In this document: piece by piece, positions 1-5,721 of the stretch | How positions within the stretch are numbered: position 1 is the stretch's first letter | Layout: each line of letters begins with the position of its first letter | DNA from: Deltaproteobacteria bacterium | GTDB lineage: Bacteria; Desulfobacterota; UBA8473 | DNA length: 5,771 bases | Direction: 5' to 3' | Assembly (NCBI GenBank): GCA_030623035.1 | Contig: JAUXFK010000185.1 | Span: 1 to 5,771 of the forward strand | The notes under the pieces: generated by a model | What the model was told of the DNA's origin: nothing | Database searches by the model: none | Seen by the model: only the letters and a program-made list of their open reading frames with translations | Translations under genes and position numbers: made by a program

Positions 1-137
1 GTGATGATCTCGTAAAAAGTCAAAAAATACCATTTCCCGTCATTCCGGCAAAAGCCGGAATCCAGTGTTTTCAAGCAGTTGCGGACCATCTGGACTCCGG
101 TTTTCACCGGAGTGACGCCTTTTTACGAATTCATCAA
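1..137. repeat. Palindromic MITE-like repeat, family 1
   Basis: The outer arms 1-21 and 117-137 are inverted copies matching at about 17 of 21 positions, around the core CGTAAAAAG / CTTTTTACG. Nested inside are two 28-nt arms, 38-65 and 90-117, which are also inverted copies of each other. Each inner arm is itself a hairpin: 43-60 has a 7-bp stem (TTCCGGC/GCCGGAA) with an AAAA loop, and 94-113 has an 8-bp stem (ACTCCGGT/ACCGGAGT) with a TTTC loop. The left side carries about 16 extra A-rich bases (22-37), so the element is not perfectly symmetric. No coding capacity is seen. Elements of this shape, with the phrase GTCATTCCGGC, are dispersed in many proteobacterial genomes (general knowledge). 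The true left edge may lie outside the window. Confidence 0.85.
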
Positions 138-248
138 GATTTATAAGTTAAAAAAATAACTTAATGTTTTTTGTCTTTAAATAGTTTCATTTGGTCTTAT
201 TGAGTTCTATAGTCTAAATATAATATAAAAATATATAATGTCAAGAAA

Positions 249-282
249 AAAAATCATTTTTTTCACCTATCAAATGATTTTT
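249..282. repeat. A/T-rich inverted repeat, possible weak bidirectional terminator
   Basis: AAAAATCATTT (249-259) is the perfect reverse complement of AAATGATTTTT (272-282), giving an 11-bp stem with a 12-nt loop. An A-tract at the left and a T-tract at the right would give a run of U after the stem in either direction of reading. The stem has only one C:G pair, so it would be weak. It could equally be a chance product of base composition. Confidence 0.35.
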
Positions 283-298
283 AAAAAAGAGAAAGGAA

Positions 299-327
299 TT
301 GACACTTGTCATAAAAAATAGTAATAA
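299..327 (+). promoter_or_regulatory. Candidate sigma-70 promoter with consensus -35
   Basis: A perfect TTGACA (299-304) is followed after 17 nt by TAATAA (322-327), a poor -10 match in a T/A-rich run. The -35 box overlaps a short palindrome, TGACA-CT-TGTCA (300-311), which could bind a dimeric regulator. No intact gene follows closely. If real, it may once have served the broken gene at 498-683. Confidence 0.25.
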
Positions 328-439
328 TATATTTAGGATGCTGAATACTCGTTAAAATTGTAGATTATTGAACTCCTTCATTTAGAAAAATATTTCTTAA
401 GGGACACCAGTTAAGCATTTTCAAATAGTTGAGACGAGT

Positions 440-486
440 TAGTGTCCATCTATAAATGAGAAATTTTGTTCAAGGTCAAGGAAGGG
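440..486. repeat. Repeat family 2, copy A (one terminus only)
   Basis: TAGTGTCCATC at 440-450 followed by ATAAATG (452-458) matches copy C near the window end: 442-458 and 5708-5724 agree at 16 of 17 positions. Past this terminus the two copies differ, with GTTCAAGGTCAAGGAAGG here (469-486) against CCCAATCTCTGTG in copy C. The two may therefore be opposite ends of a longer palindromic element. No matching right-hand terminus is visible before 889, so copy A looks like a fragment. Its inner boundary is uncertain and could run to about 505. Confidence 0.6.
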
Positions 487-497
487 GAAGGAATTAA

Positions 498-683
498 ACC
501 GAGTTCCAATATGTCTGCTTCAGCGACACCTGTCCCTATTATCTCAGGGGTTGGGAATATATGATGCAACAAAATAACGTTCATGCTTCGTACAGGCATC
601 GATATAACCCCACAACCGGCAAATCAGGGCCAATACCGGTTTGGTCCGATGATGCTTTGAAAAAAGACATTATAGATGATTAG
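498..683 (+). pseudogene. Truncated small Cys-containing protein (zinc-finger-like remnant)
   Basis: The frame is open from just after a TAA at 495-497 to the TAG at 681-683 and encodes 61 residues. It looks like real protein: a CFSDTCPYY segment (residues 7-15) with a C-x4-C pair, RGWEYM, then SYRHRYNP, TGKSGPIPVWS and DALKKDIIDD at the end. The pattern of Cys pair, aromatic residues and PVWS recalls small zinc-ribbon proteins of the ogr/Delta-like kind; this is from memory and not checked. No ATG, GTG or TTG precedes the Cys pair in the open stretch. The first in-frame ATG (561) gives only 40 residues and drops both cysteines. An upstream in-frame ATG at 456 lies inside repeat copy A and runs into the stop. 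I infer that the 5' part, perhaps with a second Cys pair, was lost when the repeat arrived. A live 40-residue peptide from 561, with a distant AGGGG at 546-550, is possible but less likely. Confidence 0.5.
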
Positions 684-888
684 ACATAGGCAGAAAAGGA
701 ATAATACTTATTTTATTAAACCTTGTTGAACACAAGCATCTATTTTTACCATTCCTTAATAAAAACCCCTATTACTATAATCAGTGTATCTTGAAAAGCA
801 TAGCTAATATATATGATAACAGCCTCATATAAACACACAGGACTTCCGCCATTATCTATCCTCATCTATTATGAAAGGAGAAATATAA
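684..888. other. Intergenic region with weak hairpin and leader of the 889 gene
   Basis: No gene is seen. A small hairpin, CTTGT-TGAAC-ACAAG (722-736), is followed four bases later by a run of five T, a weak candidate terminator for the remnant upstream. AAGGAAT (696-702) and ATTCCTT (751-757) form a longer-range inverted pair of doubtful meaning. The right part holds the candidate promoter at 791-817. Confidence 0.4.
791..817 (+). promoter_or_regulatory. Candidate promoter for the secreted-protein gene
   Basis: TTGAAA (791-796) and TATGAT (812-817) resemble sigma-70 boxes, but the 15-nt spacing is shorter than usual. The downstream edge lies about 70 nt before the start codon at 889. The support is positional and weak. 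Confidence 0.3.
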
Positions 889-1290
889 ATGAAAAAGGGT
901 TTGTATGTCTTTGCGCTATTTAGTTGGCTTCTTCTTACAGGTATGGGTGAGCTAACCGGAGAACCGGATAACAGCATACCAACGCCTGACAAAAATTTCG
1001 ATGCAACCTTCATTGATAATCAAGACGTTACAGTCAAATGCACACAAGTCAGTATGGATGGTGAGATTTTTGTTTGGGGGAAAAAGGGAAAAGGAACGGT
1101 TACGATCTCTTTTGAAAAGATTAAAGCAATAGAATTCATAGGTGGAGACAAATTCGTGACTGCAGAGGTTGAACTTACAGATGGTAAGAAAGTAAAAATT
1201 GCGGTAGATAATGACAAGGAGTTCTTCGGAAATCTAGAGTTCGGCACTTTTCAAATAGAGGCACGTGATCTTAAAAAAATCATATTTTAG
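889..1290 (+). CDS. Small secreted protein of unknown function
   Basis: I do not recognise a named family. The 133-residue product begins MKKG followed by a hydrophobic run (about residues 5-19, YVFALFSWLLLTG), a convincing Sec-type signal peptide. There is no lipobox cysteine, so it is probably periplasmic or exported rather than a lipoprotein. The start is well supported by AAAGGAG at 874-880, 8 nt before the ATG. The mature part has alternating hydrophobic residues typical of beta strands, a single Cys (51), and two similar short segments: FEKIKAIEF (75-83) and DLKKIIF at the C-terminus, which may mark an internal duplication. DGKKVKIAVDND (98-109) looks like a beta hairpin. It seems to stand alone, with a 168-nt repeat-bearing gap before the next gene. 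I have an unchecked impression of similar short exported proteins in Deltaproteobacteria. Confidence 0.75.
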   Translation: MKKGLYVFALFSWLLLTGMGELTGEPDNSIPTPDKNFDATFIDNQDVTVKCTQVSMDGEIFVWGKKGKGTVTISFEKIKAIEFIGGDKFVTAEVELTDGKKVKIAVDNDKEFFGNLEFGTFQIEARDLKKIIF

Positions 1291-1292
1291 AG

Positions 1293-1339
1293 GTAACTGT
1301 TCAGTCAAAGACCATCCCATTATTTGGCGAAACAGTTAC
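1293..1339. repeat. Inverted repeat just after the 889-1290 gene
   Basis: GTAACTGTT (1293-1301) and AACAGTTAC (1331-1339) are perfect 9-nt inverted copies separated by 29 nt, beginning 3 nt after the stop codon. There is no U-tract after the right arm, so this is not a classical terminator. It may stabilise the 3' end of the mRNA or be an outer part of the repeat that follows. Confidence 0.45.
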
Positions 1340-1353
1340 GAAAAATGGCATTA

Positions 1354-1436
1354 TTGTCCATCTGGAAATGAGCATTTAATAAAAGGTCGACAAAAGGTGA
1401 ATCGTTTCGTCAAAATGGCCATTTCTGGATGGACAC
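1354..1436. repeat. Repeat family 2, copy B (compact palindromic form)
   Basis: The left arm (1354-1377, with TGTCCATC, GAAATG, CATTT) and the right arm (1412-1436, which reads GTGTCCATCCAGAAATGG on the minus strand) match as inverted copies at about 19 of 23 positions, around a 34-nt centre containing GTCGAC. The minus-strand reading of 1411-1436 matches copy C (5708-5733) at 24 of 26 positions, so B belongs to the same family. The right arm creates an ATG at 1429, in frame with the next gene but probably not its start. A weak promoter-like pair, TTGTCC (1354-1359) and TAATAA (1377-1382), lies inside the left arm. Confidence 0.7.
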
Positions 1437-1458
1437 AGACAAAAAAAGAGGGATATGG

Positions 1459-2025
1459 ATGATAAGAGAAGTCGAATACTTTTTAAAAGGCGGTCCTAAA
1501 AACACAAACAAGTGTTTGGAGATCGTATCAGAACTGATCGATGAAGGGTTCAAACATGTGGTAATCGCCTCTACATCAGGTGATACCGGTCTAAAAGCAG
1601 CACAGAAACTGATGAACAGAGATGTCAACCTGGTAGTCGTCACCCATTCTGCAGGGTTTAAAAAGCCAAATCAGAATGAATTGTCTAATAAGCATAGAGA
1701 AGAGATTATCAATTTGGGAGGAAAGATATATACCGGCACTATTTTAACCCACTCAATTGAGACATCCTTAATGGCGGAACATTCCGGCATCTATCCAACC
1801 TATCTGATAACCCAAACATTGAGAAGAATCTGTCAGGGGATAAAAGTGGGTTGTGAAATCGTTATGGAGGCCTGTGATGCCGGTTTAATACCGGAAGGCG
1901 AAGAGGTAATAGCAATTGGCGGCACCGGAAAAGGCGCGGATACTGTATCAATCATTAAATCCGCGGCTTCCAAGAGGTTTCTCGAATTGAAAGTCCTTGA
2001 GATCCTGGCCAAGCCCAGGGAATAG
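1459..2025 (+). CDS. Pyruvate kinase C-terminal (alpha/beta) domain-like protein
   Basis: The 188-residue protein consists of one domain like the C-terminal, allosteric domain of pyruvate kinase, without the catalytic barrel. An archaeal member of this stand-alone family, from Archaeoglobus fulgidus, has a solved structure (recalled). Visible motifs are ASTSGDTGLKA (37-47, a phosphate-loop-like turn), VTHSAGF (61-67), TLRRICQGIKV (120-130), DAGLIPEGEEVIAIGGTGKGAD (140-161) and a C-terminal EILAKPRE. The family's ligand and role are not established; it has no residues for phosphotransfer from PEP and should not be called pyruvate kinase. I chose the ATG at 1459 because GAGGGA (1448-1453) lies 5 nt upstream and the family typically starts there. 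The in-frame ATG at 1429 would add ten residues encoded partly by repeat copy B. The gene ends 16 nt before the isomerase start, suggesting co-transcription. Confidence 0.85.
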   Translation: MIREVEYFLKGGPKNTNKCLEIVSELIDEGFKHVVIASTSGDTGLKAAQKLMNRDVNLVVVTHSAGFKKPNQNELSNKHREEIINLGGKIYTGTILTHSIETSLMAEHSGIYPTYLITQTLRRICQGIKVGCEIVMEACDAGLIPEGEEVIAIGGTGKGADTVSIIKSAASKRFLELKVLEILAKPRE

Positions 2026-2041
2026 GATTTGGAAGTCGAAA

Positions 2042-3481
2042 ATGAACCAAAGCAATGAACATGACCTGCAAGATCACCTGCGAATAAAGATAGATTTTAA
2101 TCATATGATGAGCGATCAAATGGGTTCACAGCACGGTATTACCCTCGATGAAATCGATGACCTGGCTGAAACCTCTAAAGAGATTCATAGTGACTTAAAA
2201 AACAAAAGAGAGAAAGGAGAGCTGCCCTTCCTGGACTTGCCGTATAACAGGGAATACATCGCAGAGATTAATGAGATCAGCTACACCATACGGAAAAACT
2301 TTGATAACTTCGTTGTACTGGGCATAGGAGGCTCTGCATTGGGTGGTATTGCTATACAGGGGGCATTAACCAACCCCTTCCATAATATGCTCTCTAAAAA
2401 AGAAAGAAAAGGCATTCCAAGAGTATTCTTTGCTGATAATATAGACCCGGATGGGTTTCAAAGACTCTTGGATTTCCTTGATCTTAAAAAAACCGCTTTC
2501 AATGTGATCAGTAAATCCGGAGAAACTGCCGAAACCATGGCTCAGTTCCTCATTGTCAGAGAAAGACTCATTCAGTTATTCGGAAGAGATGCCTATAAAA
2601 AACATATAGTTATTACTACTGATTTAAAGAAAGGATGGCTACGGGAGATTGTAAACCAAGAAGGGTTTGCAAGCCTTATTGTACCCCAGGGGGTAGGTGG
2701 CAGGTTCTCTGTTCTCTCTTCGGTGGGTCTGCTCCCAGCAGCGGTTATGGGAGTATCCATAGAAGAGCTGCTTGCTGGTGCAGAGCTTATGGACAGGCTT
2801 TGCCGGTCTGAGTCCCTATGGGAGAATCCAGCCTATATGACAGCAGTGCTTAAATATATCGCATGCACAAAAAAGGGGAAGGCCATATCAATAGTCATGC
2901 CCTATGTTGATGCACTAAAGGGCGTAGCGGATTGGTACTGTCAAATATGGGCAGAAAGTCTCGGGAAAAAATTCTCCTTAGACAATAATGTGATAAACGC
3001 AGGTCAGACGCCTGTTAGGGCCTTGGGAGTTACGGATCAGCACTCCCAGTTGCAACTCTATATAGAGGGCCCTTTTGATAAAGTCATTACATTTATTGTG
3101 GTTGAGAACTATGAAAAAGAAGTCTTTATACCCCCTGCCTATAAGGACCTGGAAGGTGTCACATATTTGGGGGGGCACTATCTAAACGAATTGATTAAAG
3201 CGGAGAAAGTGGCTACAGAGCTAGCCTTAAAGAAGAACCAGCGACTCAACCTTACCATAACCCTGCCTACTTTAGACGCTTTTACCCTGGGGCAGTTGTT
3301 CTTTTTCTTTGAATTGCAAACCGTTTTTTCAGGAGCATTATATCACATCGATCCCCTAAACCAGCCAGGTGTTGAACAAGGGAAGCAGTTTACTTACGGT
3401 TTAATGGGCAGAAAAGGCTTTGAAGACAAAAAGAAGGATGCACAAGATTCCGCCCGCAAAAATAAAAGGTATATCATCTAA
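2042..3481 (+). CDS. pgi: Glucose-6-phosphate isomerase
   Basis: This cytoplasmic enzyme interconverts glucose-6-phosphate and fructose-6-phosphate. The 479-residue product belongs to the shorter bacterial form (E. coli's is about 549). Visible motifs are GIGGSALGG (94-102) and SKSGETAET (157-165) of the first SIS domain, the family signature GVGGRFSVL (217-225), AESLGKK with the probable catalytic base Glu305, TDQHSQ with the ring-opening His334, and the second signature DPLNQPGVEQGK (437-448), ending in the catalytic Lys448. All key residues are present. The second signature has Leu where Phe or Tyr is usual, a mild change. I chose the ATG at 2042: GGAAG (2031-2035) lies 6 nt upstream, and the in-frame ATG at 1997 would overlap the previous gene and add 15 non-family residues. 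Its TAA shares one base with the ATG of the next gene, implying translational coupling. Confidence 0.95.
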   Translation: MNQSNEHDLQDHLRIKIDFNHMMSDQMGSQHGITLDEIDDLAETSKEIHSDLKNKREKGELPFLDLPYNREYIAEINEISYTIRKNFDNFVVLGIGGSALGGIAIQGALTNPFHNMLSKKERKGIPRVFFADNIDPDGFQRLLDFLDLKKTAFNVISKSGETAETMAQFLIVRERLIQLFGRDAYKKHIVITTDLKKGWLREIVNQEGFASLIVPQGVGGRFSVLSSVGLLPAAVMGVSIEELLAGAELMDRLCRSESLWENPAYMTAVLKYIACTKKGKAISIVMPYVDALKGVADWYCQIWAESLGKKFSLDNNVINAGQTPVRALGVTDQHSQLQLYIEGPFDKVITFIVVENYEKEVFIPPAYKDLEGVTYLGGHYLNELIKAEKVATELALKKNQRLNLTITLPTLDAFTLGQLFFFFELQTVFSGALYHIDPLNQPGVEQGKQFTYGLMGRKGFEDKKKDAQDSARKNKRYII

Positions 3482-4125
3482 TGCGGCAATCCGGAAATAT
3501 CTTATTATCATTTATATCGGTCACATTAATCATTCTATGTTCCTGCGCATCTCACAAATCCCTAAACTATCCAAAACCATCGGACAGGGCAAGACAGATA
3601 GGTATCGCATCATGGTATGGTTCGGATTTTCATGGTAGAAAGACATCCAGCGGGGAAACATATAATATGTATGCCTTAACAGCAGCGCATAAGACCCTTC
3701 CTTTCAGTACCTATGTAAGAGTCACAAACCTTGAGAATAAAAGGTCTGTAAAGGTAAAGATAAACGACAGGGGACCTTTCATAAAAGGAAGGATTATAGA
3801 CCTATCGTATACAGCAGCAAAGAACCTGGATATGATAGGAAGCGGAACCGCAAAGGTAAAAGTAGAGATCGTAAAAAAGGCAAAAGATCAAGATGTCACA
3901 TATACTCTCCAGGTTGGCTCTTTTAAAGAAAAGAGAAACGCATTTAAATTAAAAAGGGAATTGGGCAGTAAATATAAAGACGTATATATCGTTACCAGTA
4001 ATACCCTGCCTACCACATATTACAGAGTTCGAATCGGGCATTTCAAATCAGATGAAGAGGCCATTAAGGCAGCAAAAAGACTTCGCATGGATGGTTATAC
4101 TGTCTTTCAAACCAGAAGAGACTGA
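3481..4125 (+). CDS. rlpA: RlpA-family septal lytic transglycosylase lipoprotein (DPBB + SPOR)
   Basis: This 214-residue outer-membrane lipoprotein is expected to cleave glycan strands lacking stem peptides at the septum. The N-terminus has a hydrophobic segment (about 7-19) and a lipobox LCSC with the likely lipidated Cys22; Ala at +2 predicts outer-membrane sorting. The double-psi beta-barrel domain (about 41-130) shows GIASWYG, TSSGETYN, LTAAHKTLPF, VTNL, INDRGPF and RIIDLSYTAA; Glu59, His70 and Asp96 lie in the conserved active-site segments. Position 62 is Asn, where some characterised homologues have Asp. A SPOR domain follows (about 139-212, beginning YTLQVGSF and including YYRVRIGHF), which binds denuded peptidoglycan at division sites. 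The ATG overlaps the isomerase stop (TAATG), so translation probably depends on coupling. Activity is known for Pseudomonas RlpA but not for every member, so the enzymatic role here is inferred from conserved residues. Confidence 0.92.
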   Translation: MRQSGNILLSFISVTLIILCSCASHKSLNYPKPSDRARQIGIASWYGSDFHGRKTSSGETYNMYALTAAHKTLPFSTYVRVTNLENKRSVKVKINDRGPFIKGRIIDLSYTAAKNLDMIGSGTAKVKVEIVKKAKDQDVTYTLQVGSFKEKRNAFKLKRELGSKYKDVYIVTSNTLPTTYYRVRIGHFKSDEEAIKAAKRLRMDGYTVFQTRRD

Positions 4126-4317
4126 TCCCCTCCCTTTTTCTTATCCTCTATCCATTATAAGCAATATCAAAGGGTCAAAAGGATTATGATAACCATAGAT
4201 GCAGAGCTTAGAAGAAAGATACTGAGTTAAACATTACAGAAATCAAGCACATGGATGACCGGTTACGAAATATATTAAAGGCTGAAAAAATGTAAAGGAA
4301 AAAAGGAGATTTTCAAG
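4126..4317. other. Intergenic gap with possible frameshifted coding debris and a ribosome binding site
   Basis: No intact gene is seen. A 14-codon frame from ATG 4186 (MITIDAELRRKILS) ends just after a second frame opens at 4212; the second frame ends at TAA 4293-4295 with MDDRLRNILKAEKM. Joined by a frameshift they read like one short, charged, helical peptide, so this may be debris of a lost gene, but it could be chance. The pyrimidine-rich run after the rlpA stop (about 4127-4150) has no hairpin and is not a convincing terminator. GGAG at 4305-4308, 9 nt before the ATG at 4318, is a clear ribosome binding site for the next gene. Confidence 0.4.
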
Positions 4318-5721
4318 ATGGAAATACTGAAAGAGATGAAGCTCTTTATGGAGCCTGAATCTGTTGCCTTAATCGGTGTGTCAAGAAACATCCATGAGGG
4401 CTCATTTAATATCTTAGGAAATCTGATAGAATACGGTTTCAAAGGAAAGATCTATCCGATAAACCCGAAAGCGGATGAGATTCTTGGTGTTAAAGCGTAT
4501 CCGGACATAAGGGAAATACCGGAAAACATAGACTTGGCTGTGATTGCGACCCCACGCGCTACTGTTCCGGATCGGGTGAAAGAGTGTACGGAAAAAGGAG
4601 TCGGCGCCCTGGTAATCATTGCGCAGGGGTTTGCTGATTCTGATGAAGAAGGCAAGATGCTTCAGGAAAAGGTTCTGGAAATTGCACGAAAAGGGAAGAC
4701 AAGGATTATGGGTCCCAACACCTTCGGTGTCACAAATGCCTATACGGGGCTAAGCACCGCCCTGCCCCGTTTTAAGCTGGAAAAGACCAGAGTGGGCATT
4801 ATCTCTCAAAGCGGTCTCTTTTTCATAGGTTTTCCTCAATTCAGGTTTGGAAAGGTTATCGACATAGGCGATTGCTGTGATATCGATTTTGCCGATAGCC
4901 TTGCCTATTTTGAAGATGACCCTCAGACAAAAGTCGTCATGCTTCATATGGAGGGCATCAAAGACGGACAGAAGTTCTTTAAAGCAGCAAAAAAGACAAC
5001 AATGAAGAAACCCTTGATTGTCCTTAAATCAGGCAGAACCGAGACTGGTGGAAGGGCTGCTCAATCCCATACAGGCTCAATCGTTGGAAAGGACGAAGTA
5101 TATGATGCAGTGTTTCGGGAAACCGGTGTGATAAGGGCAAATGATGAAGAGGAAGCAGAAGACTTGATCCATACATTCTTAACCCTTCCACTCATGCAGG
5201 GGAAAAAGACGGGTATTGTGACATGGGCAGGGTCTACAGGTGTGATTACTGCCGATGCCTGTGATAAGTATGGTCTAGACGTAACAAAGCTTTCAAAACC
5301 CACACTGGATACATTACAAAAGCTCTCCCCTCCCCCATGGCTCCCCCTTGGAAACCCCGTAGACTTATGGGCATGTGTAGGTCTCAATGGGTTTGATATT
5401 GAATACTTCAGGAATAACTTTATACTGATACTGGAGGCTTTACTGACTGATGGAAAGAGTGACGGCATAGTCGTCATTGTCCCTGACTTTCTTGAACTCT
5501 TTAATCACGAATGGTGGGATATATCTACCACGGTTGAAGAGGTGACTTCGAAATTTCCGAATAAACCGATTGTATTTTCCGTTTTTGGCCCAAAAGGATT
5601 ATTGGCAGAAAACCTCAATAAAACAGGGAAGACCGTTGTTTTTAACAGTTGCGAAAGGGCAGTAAATGCCCTGGCCAGATTAAATCAATATTACGACTAC
5701 TTAAATAGTGTCCATCCATAA
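4318..5721 (+). CDS. ADP-forming acyl-CoA (acetyl-CoA) synthetase, alpha subunit
   Basis: This cytoplasmic enzyme subunit of the succinyl-CoA synthetase superfamily converts acyl-CoA, ADP and phosphate to acid, ATP and CoA through a phosphohistidine. The 467 residues fit the separate alpha subunit seen in archaea and some anaerobes. An N-terminal CoA-binding Rossmann domain (about 8-140) shows ALIGVSRN, GKIYPINPKA and GPNTFGVTN. A ligase-like domain (about 156-290) shows GIISQSG, the conserved Glu212 in HMEGIKDG and the likely phosphorylated His251 in SHTGSIVG. A third domain (about 297 onward) shows WAGSTGVITAD and GNPVDLWA. The Glu-His spacing (39) is close to that in E. coli succinyl-CoA synthetase (208/246). 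The usual GPNCxG Cys is Thr here. The ATP-grasp beta subunit is not in the window. The substrate cannot be read from sequence. The last residues (SVHP) and the stop are encoded inside repeat copy C, so the original C-terminus was probably slightly different. Confidence 0.9.
   Translation: MEILKEMKLFMEPESVALIGVSRNIHEGSFNILGNLIEYGFKGKIYPINPKADEILGVKAYPDIREIPENIDLAVIATPRATVPDRVKECTEKGVGALVIIAQGFADSDEEGKMLQEKVLEIARKGKTRIMGPNTFGVTNAYTGLSTALPRFKLEKTRVGIISQSGLFFIGFPQFRFGKVIDIGDCCDIDFADSLAYFEDDPQTKVVMLHMEGIKDGQKFFKAAKKTTMKKPLIVLKSGRTETGGRAAQSHTGSIVGKDEVYDAVFRETGVIRANDEEEAEDLIHTFLTLPLMQGKKTGIVTWAGSTGVITADACDKYGLDVTKLSKPTLDTLQKLSPPPWLPLGNPVDLWACVGLNGFDIEYFRNNFILILEALLTDGKSDGIVVIVPDFLELFNHEWWDISTTVEEVTSKFPNKPIVFSVFGPKGLLAENLNKTGKTVVFNSCERAVNALARLNQYYDYLNSVHP

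Larger units (their letters stand above)
138..440. other. AT-rich intergenic stretch, no gene seen
   Basis: This stretch is very rich in A and T, with many stops in all frames, and I see no supportable coding region or RNA gene. It holds an A/T-rich inverted repeat (249-282) and a TTGACA motif (299-304), both listed separately. GGACAC at about 404-409 and GTGTCC at 442-447 form a short inverted pair next to the terminus of repeat copy A. This may be chance or the remains of an insertion. Confidence 0.6.

Noticed and set aside
1..140. CRISPR array in the repeat at the window start
   Set aside because: The units are inverted rather than direct repeats, and there are no regularly spaced unique spacers.
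1020..1247. Minus-strand open frame opposite the secreted-protein gene
   Set aside because: It is the complement of a gene with a good ribosome binding site and signal peptide, and its composition is that of a shadow frame.
1265..1462. Plus-strand open frame across the repeat-bearing gap after 1290
   Set aside because: It runs mostly through inverted-repeat sequence (1293-1339 and copy B), overlaps both neighbours and has no protein-like pattern.
1459..2025. Calling this gene a pyruvate kinase
   Set aside because: Only the C-terminal alpha/beta domain is present; the catalytic barrel and PEP-binding residues are absent, and no upstream remnant of them is seen.
1997..2041. Upstream in-frame ATG for glucose-6-phosphate isomerase at 1997
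   Set aside because: It would overlap the previous gene by 29 nt, adds 15 residues (MRSWPSPGNRIWKSK) unlike the family, and the ATG at 2042 has a well-placed GGAAG.
4126..4150. Pyrimidine-rich run after rlpA as a rho-independent terminator
   Set aside because: There is a T-run but no GC-rich hairpin immediately before it.
5061..5477. Long minus-strand open frame opposite the synthetase gene (138 codons)
   Set aside because: It is antisense to a conserved family gene, rich in Ser and Pro as expected of a shadow frame, and has no supporting start signal or recognisable motif.
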